Assembly: GCA_021741465.1 (NCBI GenBank)
Contig: JAIOXV010000002.1
Coordinates: 1 to 60,724 of the forward strand
DNA length: 60,724 bases
Source of the DNA: Paracoccaceae bacterium
Lineage (GTDB): Bacteria; Pseudomonadota; Alphaproteobacteria; Rhodobacterales; Rhodobacteraceae
Reading direction: 5' to 3'
Shown: in pieces, positions 15,380-25,748 of the stretch
How positions within the stretch are numbered: the stretch's first letter is position 1
Layout of the letters: each line of letters begins with the position of its first letter
The notes under the pieces: model-generated
What the model was told of the DNA's origin: nothing
Databases searched by the model: none
The model's input: only the letters and a program-made list of their open reading frames with translations
Position numbers and translations under genes: made by a program

Positions 15380-18323
15380 AGCCCCCGGCCCCCGCCTTTA
15401 CGCCTTGCCCCCCGGGGCCGACTTTCCGCTTGCGCTGGTAGACGGGCTGATCGCGCGGATGTCATCGGCCCCACCCGAGGCGATGGCCCAGGTCGAGGTT
15501 TTCCTGAACACGGCCCGGATGCGGCGAATGGTGACCGATTTGTTCTTGCAGCGCGGGCCAAGGCTGCTGCCGCGCCTCAGGCTGGTCACCGATATTGCCG
15601 ATGTGCCAGGGCTTGCACTGCCCCCGGCCATTCCGTCTTTGCGGCGACGGCTGGAGCTGGCGCAGCTTGTTGCGGCGCTGCTGGATGCCGAAAAGGGGCT
15701 TGCCCCGCGTCATGCGCTTTATGATCTGGCCGATAGCCTTGCACAGCTGATGGCCGAAATGCATGTGGAAGGCGTGCATCCAAGCGTTCTTGCGGCGCTG
15801 GATGTATCAAACCACGCAAGCCACTGGGCGCGGACGCAGGCCTTTTTGGGGATCGTGGCCCAGTTCTTTGACGAAAGCGCCCCGCCCGAAGCCGCGGCAC
15901 GGCAAACGCTGGCAATCAATCTGCTTGCCCAGCGCTGGGCCGAAGCACCGCCAAGCCATCCGGTTTTGATTGCAGGATCCACGGGATCGCGCGGCAGCAC
16001 CCTGCGCCTGATGGAGCTTGTGTCGCATCTGCCGCAAGGCGCCTTGGTTCTGCCGGGCTTTGACTTTGATCTTCCGCTGCAGGTCTGGGACCAGATGGAT
16101 GACGCCCTGACCGCAGAGGATCATCCGCAATACCGTTTTCGCCGCCTGATGGACCGGCTGGGACTGGGCCCGAACGATGTGGTGGAATGGCTGCCGGATC
16201 TTGCGCCCGCGCCGCTGCGCAATGCGCTGGTTTCATTGGCGCTCAGGCCCGCGCCAGTGACAGACCAATGGTTGACCGATGGGCCGAAGCTGACGGATCT
16301 GGCCCGCGCAACCGCCGATCTGACGCTGATCGAGGCGCCATCAACACAGATCGAGGCGCAGGCGATTGCGCTTGTGCTGCGCCACGCGGCCGAGGGCGGC
16401 AAGACGGCGGCCCTGATTTCACCTGACCGAAATCTGACGCGACAAGTCACGGCGGCGCTGGACCGTTGGGGCATTCTTCCTGATGATTCCGCAGGCCGGC
16501 CGCTGGCCCTTTCGCCGCCCGGCCGTTTCCTTAGGCAGATCGCGCGGCTTTTGGGGCAAAAGCTGTCGGCAGATCAGCTTTTAGCGCTGTTGAAACACCC
16601 GCTTGCGGCATCGGGCGGGGACAATCGCGGCACGCATCTGCGCCTGACCCGTGATCTTGAGCTTTCGCTTCGCCGTTACGGCCCCGCATTCCCGAAGGCT
16701 GGCGATCTGGCCAATTGGGCGGCACAGCGCGACGATCCGCAAGCGGGCGATTGGGCCGCTGTGATTGGCGCCGTGATTGGCCGGTTGGAGCCGGCGACAA
16801 CCGCCCCTCTTTGTGACCTTGTTGCGTTGCACCGTGATCTGGCCGAAACGTTGGCCCGCGGCACCGCACCCGATGGCAGCGGCGCGCTTTGGGAAAAGGC
16901 GGCAGGCGAAAGCGCGCTGGCGACGTTCCAATCCTTGCAGGATGAATCAGCCCATGGCGGCAGCTTTCGCCCTTCGGAATATGCCCATCTTTTTGAAAGC
17001 ATCGTTGCGGCAGGAGAGGTGCGTGAGACGGTTCAGGCCCACCCGCGCATCATGATATGGGGCACGCTGGAGGCGCGGGTTCAGGGGGCAGATCTGGTCA
17101 TTCTTGGCGGGCTGAACGATGGCGTCTGGCCAAAAGCGCCCGAACCTGACCCCTGGCTGAACCGAGATATGCGCAAAAAAGCGGGCCTACTTTTGCCAGA
17201 GCGGCAAATCGGCCTGTCCGCACATGATTTCCAGCAGGCGATCGGCGCCTCGCGCGTTGTTCTGTCGCGCGCCACCCGGGACGCTGACGCTCAGACCGTT
17301 GCCTCCCGCTGGTTGAACCGGATGAAGAACCTGATGCTGGGTCTGTCTGATACAGGCGGGCCCGAGGCGCTGACCGCGATGAAGGCGCGGGGCGATGCAT
17401 GGGTTTTGATGGCGCAAGCGCTTGATCGGCCCAGTGCTGCGCTTCGCGAGGATCTGCGGTTGCGGCCTGCAAGACGCCCTGCACCGCGCCCGCCGGTTTC
17501 GGCCCGGCCCCAGCGGCTTTCGCTGACCCAGATCACAACCTTGATCCGCGATCCTTTCGCGATCTACGCGCGCCATGTTCTGGGCCTGCGCCCGCTGGAC
17601 CCGTTGCGCGCAGCGCCCGACCCGCGCGATCGTGGCAGCATCCTGCACGAGATTCTGGAACGCTTTGTCCGCGCCAGACCCAAGACCGAAACCCGCGACG
17701 CAGCCCGCGCGCGGCTGTTGGAAACGGCGGCCGACGTGCTGGCCACAGGCACACCCTTTCCCGCCGCGCGGATCATGTGGCTGGCCCGGCTGGAGCGGGC
17801 GGCCGAGTTTTTCCTGACAGAAGACACCAAACTTGGCGGCGCGCCGGTCGTGCTTGAAACCCCGGGCAGCCTGCGGCTGGATCCGCCCGGCTTTACCCTT
17901 ATCGGCAAGCCTGACCGGATAGACGTCCTGCCAGATGGGCGTCTGCATCTGATCGATTATAAAACCGGCAGCCCCCCCGACCACAAGCAGCAAGACAGTT
18001 TCGAAAAGCAGCTTCGGCTGACGGCCATCATGGTTGAAAGGGGTGGTTTTGAAGGTGTTGGCCCGGCAGAGGTGGCGGGGTTTTCCTATATCGGCCTTGG
18101 GTCCAAGCCCAAGACAATCTGGTCCGATCGGGCTGACGTTGACCTTGAAAAAGAATGGGAAAGGTTCACCCGGCTTATCCAGCGCTATGCCGAGCGCGCC
18201 ACGGGATATGCCGCGCGACGGGCGATTTTTGAAATCAGGTACGAAGGCGATTACGACCATCTGTCGCGCTATGGCGAATGGCAGATGACCGACCATGCCG
18301 AGCCGGAGGATGTTGGCGAATGA
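15372..18323 (+). CDS. addB: Double-strand break repair protein AddB
   Basis: A 983-residue AddB subunit of the alphaproteobacterial AddAB helicase-nuclease. Visible landmarks are IMIWGTLEARVQGADLVILG with GGLNDGVWP near residue 580, SLTQITTLIRDPFAIYARHV near 718-737, and the C-terminal nuclease motif IDYKTGSPPDHKQQ near residue 862. AddAB resects DNA ends for RecA loading. The ATG at 15372 overlaps the murU stop. A longer frame upstream runs inside murU and is not used. It is coupled to addA by an ATGA overlap. Confidence 0.96.
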   Translation: MFEAPGPRLYALPPGADFPLALVDGLIARMSSAPPEAMAQVEVFLNTARMRRMVTDLFLQRGPRLLPRLRLVTDIADVPGLALPPAIPSLRRRLELAQLVAALLDAEKGLAPRHALYDLADSLAQLMAEMHVEGVHPSVLAALDVSNHASHWARTQAFLGIVAQFFDESAPPEAAARQTLAINLLAQRWAEAPPSHPVLIAGSTGSRGSTLRLMELVSHLPQGALVLPGFDFDLPLQVWDQMDDALTAEDHPQYRFRRLMDRLGLGPNDVVEWLPDLAPAPLRNALVSLALRPAPVTDQWLTDGPKLTDLARATADLTLIEAPSTQIEAQAIALVLRHAAEGGKTAALISPDRNLTRQVTAALDRWGILPDDSAGRPLALSPPGRFLRQIARLLGQKLSADQLLALLKHPLAASGGDNRGTHLRLTRDLELSLRRYGPAFPKAGDLANWAAQRDDPQAGDWAAVIGAVIGRLEPATTAPLCDLVALHRDLAETLARGTAPDGSGALWEKAAGESALATFQSLQDESAHGGSFRPSEYAHLFESIVAAGEVRETVQAHPRIMIWGTLEARVQGADLVILGGLNDGVWPKAPEPDPWLNRDMRKKAGLLLPERQIGLSAHDFQQAIGASRVVLSRATRDADAQTVASRWLNRMKNLMLGLSDTGGPEALTAMKARGDAWVLMAQALDRPSAALREDLRLRPARRPAPRPPVSARPQRLSLTQITTLIRDPFAIYARHVLGLRPLDPLRAAPDPRDRGSILHEILERFVRARPKTETRDAARARLLETAADVLATGTPFPAARIMWLARLERAAEFFLTEDTKLGGAPVVLETPGSLRLDPPGFTLIGKPDRIDVLPDGRLHLIDYKTGSPPDHKQQDSFEKQLRLTAIMVERGGFEGVGPAEVAGFSYIGLGSKPKTIWSDRADVDLEKEWERFTRLIQRYAERATGYAARRAIFEIRYEGDYDHLSRYGEWQMTDHAEPEDVGE

Positions 18324-21300
18324 CGGCCCAGATGACACCCCAAGAACCCGCCAACGAGCGCCAGATTCAGGCCGCCGATCCTGCCGCAAACACGTGGGTT
18401 GCTGCCAATGCCGGGTCAGGCAAGACGCGGGTTCTGATTGACCGGGTCGCACGGCTGTTGCTGGGCGGCGTTGAGCCACAGCGCATTTTGTGCCTGACCT
18501 ATACCAAGGCCGCAGCCACCGAAATGCAGAACCGGCTCTTCAAGCGGCTTGGCGAATGGGCAATGCTGCCGGACGCCAAATTGCGTGACGATCTGGCGAA
18601 GCTTGGCGAAGGACCGCGCTTTGCGGCAGATGACCTTGCCCGCGCGCGCCGCCTTTTTGCCCGCGCCTTGGAAACCCCCGGCGGGTTGCGCATCCAGACC
18701 ATTCACAGCTTTTGCGCCACGCTTTTGCGGCGCTTTCCGCTAGAGGCTGGGATCTCTCCGGGCTTTGCCGAAATGGACGACCGCGCGGCGAAACTGTTGC
18801 GCGCCCGGATCGTCGATGAAATGGCAGAAAGCCGCGCGCCCGGCATTATGGCCGAGGTGGCAGCGCTTTATACCGGCGATGATTTTGGCGCGCTGATGGA
18901 GCAGGTTGCAGGTTCGCGTCACGGTTTTGGCGGCAGCGTGGACGAGGCCGCGATCAGGCTGGCCTTCGGCCTTGATGCGGCGGAAAGCGATGAAAACATC
19001 CTGTCCCGCTGCCTTTTGGGCGATGAGGCGGAGCTGATCGCGGCCTGCTTGCCGGCCTTGAAAATGGGCAAGGCAACGGACGTCAATCTGGCCAACAATC
19101 TGGCCAGCCTTGATTTTTCGGACCCCTTGGCCAATTTGGTCGAAGCGCTGTCAGATGCAATTCTGATAGCCGCCGGCACGGTTCGCAAGCACCTGCCAAC
19201 AGGCGATACCTGCAAGGCTCTTGGTCCGCTTGCCGAAAAACTGCTGGAGCTTTTCGCCCGCGTGGAAGACGCGAACAGGGTGCGGATTGCCCTACAGGCT
19301 GCCCGCAAGACCCTTGTCCTGCACCGCTTTGCCAGCGTTTTTCTGCCGCTTTATGAGGCGGAAAAAGCGGCACATGGCTGGTTGGATTTTGATGATCTTA
19401 TCGCGCGCGCAAAGGGGCTTTTGACAAATCAAAGCGTCGCGCAATGGGTGCTTTACCGGCTGGATGGCGGCATTGACCATATTTTGGTGGACGAGGCTCA
19501 GGACACCTCGCCAGACCAATGGAGGGTGATCGAGCTGCTTGCGGAAGAATTCACCTCTGGCAAAGGTGCGGGGCCAGAGCGGGACCGAACCTTGTTTGTG
19601 GTGGGTGACAAGAAACAGTCGATCTATTCTTTTCAGGGCGCGGATGTGGCGGCCTTTGACCAAAAGCACGGACAATTCTCCACAAAGTTTGCGGCTGTTG
19701 GCAAAGAACTTGTGAACCAAGAGCTGAGCTTTTCGTTCAGGTCGGCTCCGGCCATCCTCAAGCTGGTGGATGAAACCTTTTCCGGCGATTTTGCCGGGTC
19801 TTTGGGCGGCGGGACCAATCACATTCCCTTCAAGAAGGATCTGCCCGGGCGGGTTGATCTGTGGCCGCTGATTTCGCCAAGCGATAAGGGGGAAGACAAG
19901 AACTGGGACGATCCGGTTGATCTTATCCGCGAGACCCATCACACCGCGCAGCTTGCCAATCTTATTGCCGATAGAATCCGCGGGCTGATCGAAAGCGGGA
20001 CGCAGATTCCGGACGAAAACCTTAAGCCCCGCGCGGTTCATGCGGGCGATTTTCTGATCCTTGTGCAAGGGCGATCGCCGCTGTTTTCCGAGATTATTCG
20101 TGCCTGCAAGGCGGCAAAGCTGCCGATCGCCGGGGCGGACAGGCTGAAGCTTGGGGCCGAACTGGCGGTGAAGGATCTGGCGGCCCTGCTGTCCTTCCTT
20201 GCCACGCCCGAAGATGACCTGTCGCTTGCCGTTGCCTTGCGCTCTCCGCTGTGTGGCTGGAGCGAGGATGCGCTTTTCCGGCTGGCCCATGGCAGGACCG
20301 GCTTTCTTTGGGAAAATTTGCGTCACTATCCGGCAGAGAGTGACGGTTTGCGCATGCTGCACGACCTGCGCGACCAAGCTGATTTTCTGCGGCCTTTCGA
20401 TCTGCTTGACCGCGCCCTGACCCGCCACGGCTGCCGCCAACGCCTGTTGGCCCGGTTGGGCGAAGAGGCCGAAGACGGGATAGACGCGCTTTTGGCGCAA
20501 GCCCTTGCCTATGAGCAATCTGACGTGCCCAGCCTGACCGGATTCCTGATCTGGATGGAAACCGACGAAATCACCATAAAGCGGCAGATGGACAGTGCGG
20601 GCGACAAGATCAGGGTGATGACCGTTCATGGTGCCAAGGGGCTTGAAGCCCCGATTGTCATTCTGCCCGACACCACAGACCGCAAGCCACGCGAGCACGA
20701 CGAAATCTATCGTCTGACCGATGGCCTTCCGGTCTGGAAAACCTCTGACACGATGTCGCCTGCTGTGATCCAAGAAGCGCGCGCGGCGCGCAAGGCGGAC
20801 CAAAATGCCGAAAACGCCCGCTTGCTCTATGTGGCGCTGACCCGCCCGCGGACCTGGCTGATCGTGGCGGGTGCGGGCGAGGCCAAGACCGAAACCAGCG
20901 GCCCAAAGCCGGGACCACGGCCGGTAAAAGACTGGTGCTGGTATCGGCAGGTTGAACGGGCGATGCAGGCAATCGGTGCCGAACCGATCGAGGACGGCAT
21001 TCTGCGCTGGGCAAATGGCGACTGGCCTGCGCCCGGGGTCTCAGACGGGCAAAAGGCCGAGATCCTGGCCGCCCTGCCCGATTGGGCATTGGTGCCGGCA
21101 CAGACAGAAGATCGCCCGACGCAAAGCCTTTCGCCGTCAAGCCTTGGTGGCGGAAAGGTGATTTTCACCGAAGGCGAGGCCCAGACGGAAGACATGGCCA
21201 AGCTGCGCGGAACCTTGGTGCATCTTTTGCTCGAACAGCTTCCCCAACTGCCGCAGGCCGAATGGCCTGCCGCCGCTGCCCATCTGATTGGCGACCCCGC

Positions 21301-21685
21301 ACTTTGCGCCGACGCGCTGCGCGAGGCATCCCGCCTGTTGCAAGCGCCCGGGCTGGAATGGATCTTTTCTGCAGACAGCCTGGCAGAACAGCCTTTTGTC
21401 GCACAGCTTGGTGACAGGGTGCTTTACGGCACAATGGACAGGCTGATCATTGGCCCGACCTGCCTGAAAGTCGTGGATTTCAAGTCAAACACGATTGTCC
21501 CGCAAAGCCCAGAGGAGGTTCCCGAAGGCATCTTACGGCAGATGGGGGCATATGTTGCAGCCTTGCAGCAGATATACCCCGGCCGCGAGGTTGCGCCCTT
21601 TGTTCTTTGGACCCGCACCGCTCAGGTGATGCCGCTTGATCGCGACATCGTGAGTGCGGCACTGCAACGCGCCGCTATCCCTTGA
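18320..21685 (+). CDS. addA: Double-strand break repair helicase AddA
   Basis: A 1121-residue UvrD-type helicase with a C-terminal nuclease. Walker A ANAGSGKT is at residues 29-36. CLTYTKAAATEM (motif Ia), DDLI near residue 370, VDEAQDTSPDQW (motif II) and VVGDKKQSIYSFQGA (motif III) follow. MTVHGAKGLEAPIV and LLYVALTRPR are motifs V and VI. The nuclease motif VVDFKSN is near residue 1055. Start at the ATG overlapping the addB stop. Together with AddB it forms the main end-resection enzyme in place of RecBCD. Confidence 0.97.
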   Translation: MTAQMTPQEPANERQIQAADPAANTWVAANAGSGKTRVLIDRVARLLLGGVEPQRILCLTYTKAAATEMQNRLFKRLGEWAMLPDAKLRDDLAKLGEGPRFAADDLARARRLFARALETPGGLRIQTIHSFCATLLRRFPLEAGISPGFAEMDDRAAKLLRARIVDEMAESRAPGIMAEVAALYTGDDFGALMEQVAGSRHGFGGSVDEAAIRLAFGLDAAESDENILSRCLLGDEAELIAACLPALKMGKATDVNLANNLASLDFSDPLANLVEALSDAILIAAGTVRKHLPTGDTCKALGPLAEKLLELFARVEDANRVRIALQAARKTLVLHRFASVFLPLYEAEKAAHGWLDFDDLIARAKGLLTNQSVAQWVLYRLDGGIDHILVDEAQDTSPDQWRVIELLAEEFTSGKGAGPERDRTLFVVGDKKQSIYSFQGADVAAFDQKHGQFSTKFAAVGKELVNQELSFSFRSAPAILKLVDETFSGDFAGSLGGGTNHIPFKKDLPGRVDLWPLISPSDKGEDKNWDDPVDLIRETHHTAQLANLIADRIRGLIESGTQIPDENLKPRAVHAGDFLILVQGRSPLFSEIIRACKAAKLPIAGADRLKLGAELAVKDLAALLSFLATPEDDLSLAVALRSPLCGWSEDALFRLAHGRTGFLWENLRHYPAESDGLRMLHDLRDQADFLRPFDLLDRALTRHGCRQRLLARLGEEAEDGIDALLAQALAYEQSDVPSLTGFLIWMETDEITIKRQMDSAGDKIRVMTVHGAKGLEAPIVILPDTTDRKPREHDEIYRLTDGLPVWKTSDTMSPAVIQEARAARKADQNAENARLLYVALTRPRTWLIVAGAGEAKTETSGPKPGPRPVKDWCWYRQVERAMQAIGAEPIEDGILRWANGDWPAPGVSDGQKAEILAALPDWALVPAQTEDRPTQSLSPSSLGGGKVIFTEGEAQTEDMAKLRGTLVHLLLEQLPQLPQAEWPAAAAHLIGDPALCADALREASRLLQAPGLEWIFSADSLAEQPFVAQLGDRVLYGTMDRLIIGPTCLKVVDFKSNTIVPQSPEEVPEGILRQMGAYVAALQQIYPGREVAPFVLWTRTAQVMPLDRDIVSAALQRAAIP

Positions 21686-21743
21686 CGTTCCGGTCGCGCA
21701 TCCCTAGTTTTCTGGCCTGATCTTTTCCCTCAGGAGTCCCGCC

Positions 21744-22070
21744 ATGGGTGCCAATACCGTCGCCGTCACCGACGCCACTTTCGATGCCGAAGTCCGCAAA
21801 TCGGACATTCCGGTTGTGGTCGATTTCTGGGCCGAATGGTGTGGCCCTTGCCGCCAGATTGGCCCGGCCCTGGAAGAGCTTGCCGCAGAATATGCTGGCA
21901 AGGTGAAGATCGTTAAGGTCAACGTCGATGAAAACCCCGACAGCCCGGCCGTTCTGGGTGTGCGGGGAATTCCCGCGCTGTTCCTGTTCAAGGACGGTCA
22001 GGTTGTATCGAACAAGATCGGCGCGGCGCCCAAGGCTGCACTGGCAACGTGGATCCAATCTGCCATCTGA
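21744..22070 (+). CDS. trxA: Thioredoxin TrxA
   Basis: A 108-residue thioredoxin. It contains the catalytic [15 protein letters not shown] with Cys-Gly-Pro-Cys, the cis-proline [11 protein letters not shown], and the usual beta-alpha fold. It is the general cytosolic disulfide reductase. A CAGGAG site precedes the ATG by 8 bases. It follows addA by 58 bases on the same strand and ends in a strong terminator, closing the tsaE-addA-trxA block. Confidence 0.97.
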   Translation: MGANTVAVTDATFDAEVRKSDIPVVVDFWAEWCGPCRQIGPALEELAAEYAGKVKIVKVNVDENPDSPAVLGVRGIPALFLFKDGQVVSNKIGAAPKAALATWIQSAI

Positions 22071-22091
22071 TCGGCGGATCGTCGTCAATAA

Positions 22092-22119
22092 GGGGGCGGC
22101 CCGTCGTGGCCGCCCTTTT
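22092..22119 (+). terminator. Rho-independent terminator after trxA
   Basis: An 8-base GC stem (GGGCGGCC at 22094-22101, GGCCGCCC at 22108-22115) with a 6-base loop is followed by TTTTGTTTT. It ends the trxA transcript 20 bases after its stop. Confidence 0.88.
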
Positions 22120-22143
22120 GTTTTCCCCCGACCACTTCCATAT
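22115..22143 (+). promoter_or_regulatory. Weak heat-shock (RpoH-like) promoter candidate for hslVU
   Basis: CTTTTGT (22115-22121) and TTCCATAT (22136-22143) are separated by 14 bases, just before hslV. The second element matches 6 of 8 positions of the RpoH -10 CCCCATNT; the first is poor. hslVU is a classic heat-shock operon, which is the main reason to mention it. Confidence 0.28.
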
Positions 22144-22166
22144 TGATCGAAACGATGGAGAGACCC

Positions 22167-22724
22167 ATGGCGGATGACACATTTCCCGGCTGGCACGGTA
22201 CCACCATTCTGGCGGTGCGCCGCGGCGGGCAGGTTGTGGTGGCAGGAGACGGTCAGGTGTCTTTGGGCAACACCGTGATAAAGGGAACGGCCCGCAAGGT
22301 GCGCCGGCTGTCGCCCGGCGGGCATGATGTGGTTTGCGGCTTTGCCGGGTCGACCGCCGATGCATTCACCCTTCTGGAACGGCTTGAGAAAAAACTGGAA
22401 AGTGCGCCGGGGCAAGTGGCGCGCGCCTGTGTTGAACTGGCCAAGGACTGGCGCACTGACAAATACCTGCGCAACCTTGAGGCCATGTTGATTGTCACCG
22501 ATGGCGCTGATCTGTTTGTTCTGACCGGCGCTGGTGATGTGCTGGAACCCGAACATGATGTCGCCGCCATCGGATCTGGTGGCAATTTTGCCTTGGCCGC
22601 GGCGCGGGGGCTGATGCAGTCGGATTTGTCGGCCGAGGATGTTGCCCGGCGCGCCATGGCCATCGCCGCCGAAATCTGCGTGTTCACCAATGGCAATCTG
22701 ACCGTGGAGACAATCTCGAAATGA
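22167..22724 (+). CDS. hslV: ATP-dependent protease peptidase subunit HslV
   Basis: A 185-residue HslV (ClpQ) subunit. The short propeptide ends in GWHG before the catalytic Thr12 of [19 protein letters not shown] and the following [10 protein letters not shown] are conserved, as is [14 protein letters not shown]. It forms the double hexameric proteolytic core served by HslU. The ATG at 22167 has GGAGAG upstream and gives the canonical length; an in-frame ATG at 22143 is rejected. Overlaps hslU by 4 bases. Confidence 0.97.
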   Translation: MADDTFPGWHGTTILAVRRGGQVVVAGDGQVSLGNTVIKGTARKVRRLSPGGHDVVCGFAGSTADAFTLLERLEKKLESAPGQVARACVELAKDWRTDKYLRNLEAMLIVTDGADLFVLTGAGDVLEPEHDVAAIGSGGNFALAAARGLMQSDLSAEDVARRAMAIAAEICVFTNGNLTVETISK

Positions 22725-24019
22725 CCGACCTGACCCCGCGCGAAATTGTGTCCGAGCTTGACCGCCACATCATCGGCCAGCGCGAGGCCAAGCGCGCCGT
22801 TGCCGTGGCCCTGCGCAACCGCTGGCGGCGCAAGCATTTGGCCGATGATTTGCGTGACGAGGTTTATCCCAAGAATATCCTGATGATCGGCCCGACTGGC
22901 GTTGGCAAAACCGAAATTTCGCGGCGCCTGGCAAAGCTGGCCCGCGCGCCCTTTCTGAAGGTCGAGGCAACGAAATTTACCGAGGTCGGCTATGTTGGCC
23001 GCGATGTTGACAGCATCATCCGCGATCTGGTGGATGCCGCGATGATCGACACCCGCGCCCGCATGCGCGACGATGTAAAGGCCCGCGCGCAGAAGGCCGC
23101 CGAAGAACGCGTGATCGAGGCGCTGGCCGGCAAGGACGCGCGCGAACAGACCCGCGAGATGTTTCGCGGCAAGCTGAAGCGCGGCGAGCTGGACAGCACC
23201 ATGATAGAGATCGATGTGCAAGACAGCGCGGTGCCACAGGGCATGTTCGGCATGATGCCCGGCATGGAAAACCAGATGCAGGGGCTGAATGACCTGTTCA
23301 AGGCATTCGGTGGGCGCACCAGCCGCAAACGGGTAACGGTCTCCGACAGCTATGATCTTCTGATCGGCCAAGAGGCGGACAAGCTTTTGGATGATGAGGC
23401 GGTAAAAGCCGCCGCGTTGGAAGCCGTGCAAGAGAATGGGATCGTGTTTCTCGACGAGATCGACAAGATCTGCGCCCGATCAGATGCGCGCGGGGCAGAT
23501 GTTTCGCGCGAAGGCGTGCAGCGCGACTTGCTGCCGCTGATCGAAGGCACGACCGTTTCCACAAAATACGGGCCGGTGAAAACCGACCATGTTCTTTTCA
23601 TTGCAAGCGGGGCCTTCCACATCGCGAAACCGTCAGATCTGTTGCCGGAATTGCAGGGCCGCCTGCCGATACGGGTAGAGCTGGCCCCGCTGACCGAGGA
23701 AGATTTCGTGCGGATTTTGACGGAAACCGATAATGCTCTCACCCGGCAATACACCGCGTTGATGGCAACCGAAGAGGTTACCGTCAGCTTTACAGAAGAT
23801 GGTATCGCCGCCCTTGCCCGCATTGCCGCCGATGTGAACCGCAGCGTGGAAAACATTGGCGCGCGGCGGCTTTATACGGTGATGGAGCGGGTTTTCGAAG
23901 AGCTGTCCTTCACCGCCCCGGACCGCATGGGCGAAAGCGTGACAGTCGACGCGGCCTTTGTCGAAACCCATCTGGGGGCTTTGTCCCGATCGGCAGACAT
24001 CTCTCGTTACGTTCTGTGA
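22721..24019 (+). CDS. hslU: HslU ATPase subunit
   Basis: A 432-residue AAA+ unfoldase. Walker A GPTGVGKT at residues 57-64, the pore motif GYVGRDVDS near residue 88, Walker [12 protein letters not shown] near residue 243 and the sensor [14 protein letters not shown] near 383. The C-terminus RYVL inserts into HslV. HslUV degrades unfolded and regulatory proteins. It begins at ATGA overlapping the hslV stop, and its own TGA is overlapped by the GTG of the next gene. Confidence 0.97.
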   Translation: MTDLTPREIVSELDRHIIGQREAKRAVAVALRNRWRRKHLADDLRDEVYPKNILMIGPTGVGKTEISRRLAKLARAPFLKVEATKFTEVGYVGRDVDSIIRDLVDAAMIDTRARMRDDVKARAQKAAEERVIEALAGKDAREQTREMFRGKLKRGELDSTMIEIDVQDSAVPQGMFGMMPGMENQMQGLNDLFKAFGGRTSRKRVTVSDSYDLLIGQEADKLLDDEAVKAAALEAVQENGIVFLDEIDKICARSDARGADVSREGVQRDLLPLIEGTTVSTKYGPVKTDHVLFIASGAFHIAKPSDLLPELQGRLPIRVELAPLTEEDFVRILTETDNALTRQYTALMATEEVTVSFTEDGIAALARIAADVNRSVENIGARRLYTVMERVFEELSFTAPDRMGESVTVDAAFVETHLGALSRSADISRYVL

Positions 24020-25134
24020 AACACGCCTTTTCATCGCGTCTCTTTGTCGCCGTTTGTTTTTGCGCGCTGGTGGCCTGCGCGCCGCGAGGGGCGATAACCT
24101 TGGAACCGGCAGCCGCAGCGGTTGGGTTTGTAACGCCGGTTTTCATCGGCACAACGCGGGTGCTCACGGCGGGCGAATTCGGTTCAGAACGATCTGAGGA
24201 GATGCACTTTGCCCGATTTGACATCTCGATCCCGCCAATGCGCTCGGCGGGCGAGATCAACTGGCCAAGCCGCTTTGCCCCAGCCGACCCAAGGCGGCAT
24301 TTTCTAACCACGAAAGAAGTTCTTTACCCACAAGCCACCAATTTCCGCGCAGATTTGAAGCGGCAATTGGCGGCAAATGGCAACGAAGCGGTGATCTTTA
24401 TTCACGGCTACAACAACAACTTTTCCGAAGGCCTGTACCGCATCGCGCAGTTCTCGCATGATCTGCAACTGCCGGGCGCGGTGGTGCATTATGCCTGGCC
24501 TTCCGCGGCCAAACCGCTGGGCTATGTCTATGACAGGGATTCTTCGCTTTTTGCCCGCGATGGGCTGGAGCAATTGCTGGCCGAGGTGGCGGCAGCAGGG
24601 GCGCAGCGCATTTTGCTGGTCGCCCATTCGATGGGGTCCAATCTGGCGATGGAAGCTTTGCGGCAAAGCGCCATCCGGGGTGATCGCCGGGTGCTGAACC
24701 GGCTGGCGGGTGTGATCCTGATTTCGCCCGATATCGATGTGGAATTGTTCCGCGTGCAGGCGCGCGCCGTGGGCAAGTTGCCGCAACCCTTCCTGATTGT
24801 CGGGTCAGACCGGGACAAGCTGCTGGGCCTGTCGGCGCGCCTTACCGGCCAGACAGAGCGGCTGGGGTCGTTATCAGATGTGTCGCGCGTTGCGGATCTG
24901 AAGGTTACCTTTCTGGATGTGGGCGATTTCAGCGAAGGGGCCGGGCATTTCACCCTTGGCGACAGCCCAGCGCTTATCAAGCTGATCGACAGCGTGGCGC
25001 AAATTGAAGGCGCCTTTGAATCCGACCGGGCAAGGCGGATCGGTTTGGTTTCTGGCGTGGTGATGACCGTTCAAAACGCCACCCAGATTGTGCTTTCACC
25101 CGTTGCAGAAATTGCGGCCGGGGTCAGCCAATAG
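24016..25134 (+). CDS. Alpha/beta-hydrolase lipoprotein (DUF900 family)
   Basis: A 372-residue secreted hydrolase with GTG start. Residues 1-20 form a signal peptide ending in the lipobox ALVAC, with Cys21 as lipidation site. The DUF900 pattern follows: [18 protein letters not shown] near residue 128, HYAWPSA near 158, and the nucleophile Ser205 in [13 protein letters not shown]. Asp in the LISPDID or DVGD segments and His in GHFTLGD are likely the rest of the triad. Its GTG overlaps the hslU stop by 4 bases, so it is co-translated with the protease genes. Substrate is unknown. Confidence 0.88.
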   Translation: MKHAFSSRLFVAVCFCALVACAPRGAITLEPAAAAVGFVTPVFIGTTRVLTAGEFGSERSEEMHFARFDISIPPMRSAGEINWPSRFAPADPRRHFLTTKEVLYPQATNFRADLKRQLAANGNEAVIFIHGYNNNFSEGLYRIAQFSHDLQLPGAVVHYAWPSAAKPLGYVYDRDSSLFARDGLEQLLAEVAAAGAQRILLVAHSMGSNLAMEALRQSAIRGDRRVLNRLAGVILISPDIDVELFRVQARAVGKLPQPFLIVGSDRDKLLGLSARLTGQTERLGSLSDVSRVADLKVTFLDVGDFSEGAGHFTLGDSPALIKLIDSVAQIEGAFESDRARRIGLVSGVVMTVQNATQIVLSPVAEIAAGVSQ

Positions 25135-25746
25135 TCAGCGGCGGCGCAGATAGACGTAATAGGCGCCCGAACCACCGTGGCGCAGGTGGGCCTCGGACAC
25201 CTGCAAAACCACCTGCCCCAAAGGCGGAAGGCGCAGCCATTGCGGCACCTGATGGCGCAGAACGCCCATGCGCTGTGGGATGGGGCCTATGTCTTTGCCA
25301 TGCTTGCCTTTTCCCGTGATCACCAAAACCAGCCGCATGGCTTCGGATTGGGCGTTCAGAATGAAGCGGATCAGTTCGGGATGGGCCTCGGACAGGGTCA
25401 GGCCGTGCAGGTCGATCCGCGCTTCGGGGGCCAATTTGCCGCGTGTCATCTTGCCGTGGGTCTTGGCATCCATCTGCAAAGGGGCCGCGGCAAGCGCCTG
25501 AGCCGGCGTTGGCTGCAGGTCTATGCCGCTTTTGTGCCGGGTTTTTTCGCCAAGCTGAAACAGCGGCATGCGCATATGGGTATGGCCGTGCGGCGGTGGG
25601 GCGTCGAAATGGACAGGCACGGCAGTGGCGGATGCCTCTACTTCCTTCAGGAAAAGCTGGCGGCCCGGATGCAACGGTGTCGCAGTTCGTGCGACAGCGG
25701 CCCAGATTTCCGCCTCATCAGGGCGCAAGGTGCGACGGCGCGCCAT
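25135..25746 (-). CDS. Smr/MutS-domain protein
   Basis: A 203-residue protein. The C-terminal Smr domain starts with DLHGLTLSEA at residues 112-121, contains VITGKGKHG near residue 144, and ends in LRHGGSGAYYVYLRRR. The first 100 residues are a poorly conserved, Pro/Thr-rich extension. Smr domains are nucleases or RNA-binding modules without a direct mismatch repair role here. The stop directly abuts that of the convergent lipoprotein hydrolase. It overlaps nothing but lies 2 bases downstream of mltA, so it is in its operon. Confidence 0.93.
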   Translation of the reverse strand: MARRRTLRPDEAEIWAAVARTATPLHPGRQLFLKEVEASATAVPVHFDAPPPHGHTHMRMPLFQLGEKTRHKSGIDLQPTPAQALAAAPLQMDAKTHGKMTRGKLAPEARIDLHGLTLSEAHPELIRFILNAQSEAMRLVLVITGKGKHGKDIGPIPQRMGVLRHQVPQWLRLPPLGQVVLQVSEAHLRHGGSGAYYVYLRRR

Positions 25747-25748
25747 GT

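Noticed and set aside
17187-18479. 430-codon minus-strand open frame over addB/addA
   Set aside because: It spans the overlap of two firm genes, and its composition is that of an antisense frame.
19292-20803. 503-codon minus-strand open frame inside addA
   Set aside because: Shadow of the GC-rich helicase gene; low complexity, no known fold or start signal.
22253-23431. 392-codon minus-strand frame over hslV/hslU
   Set aside because: Antisense of two conserved genes; no motif.
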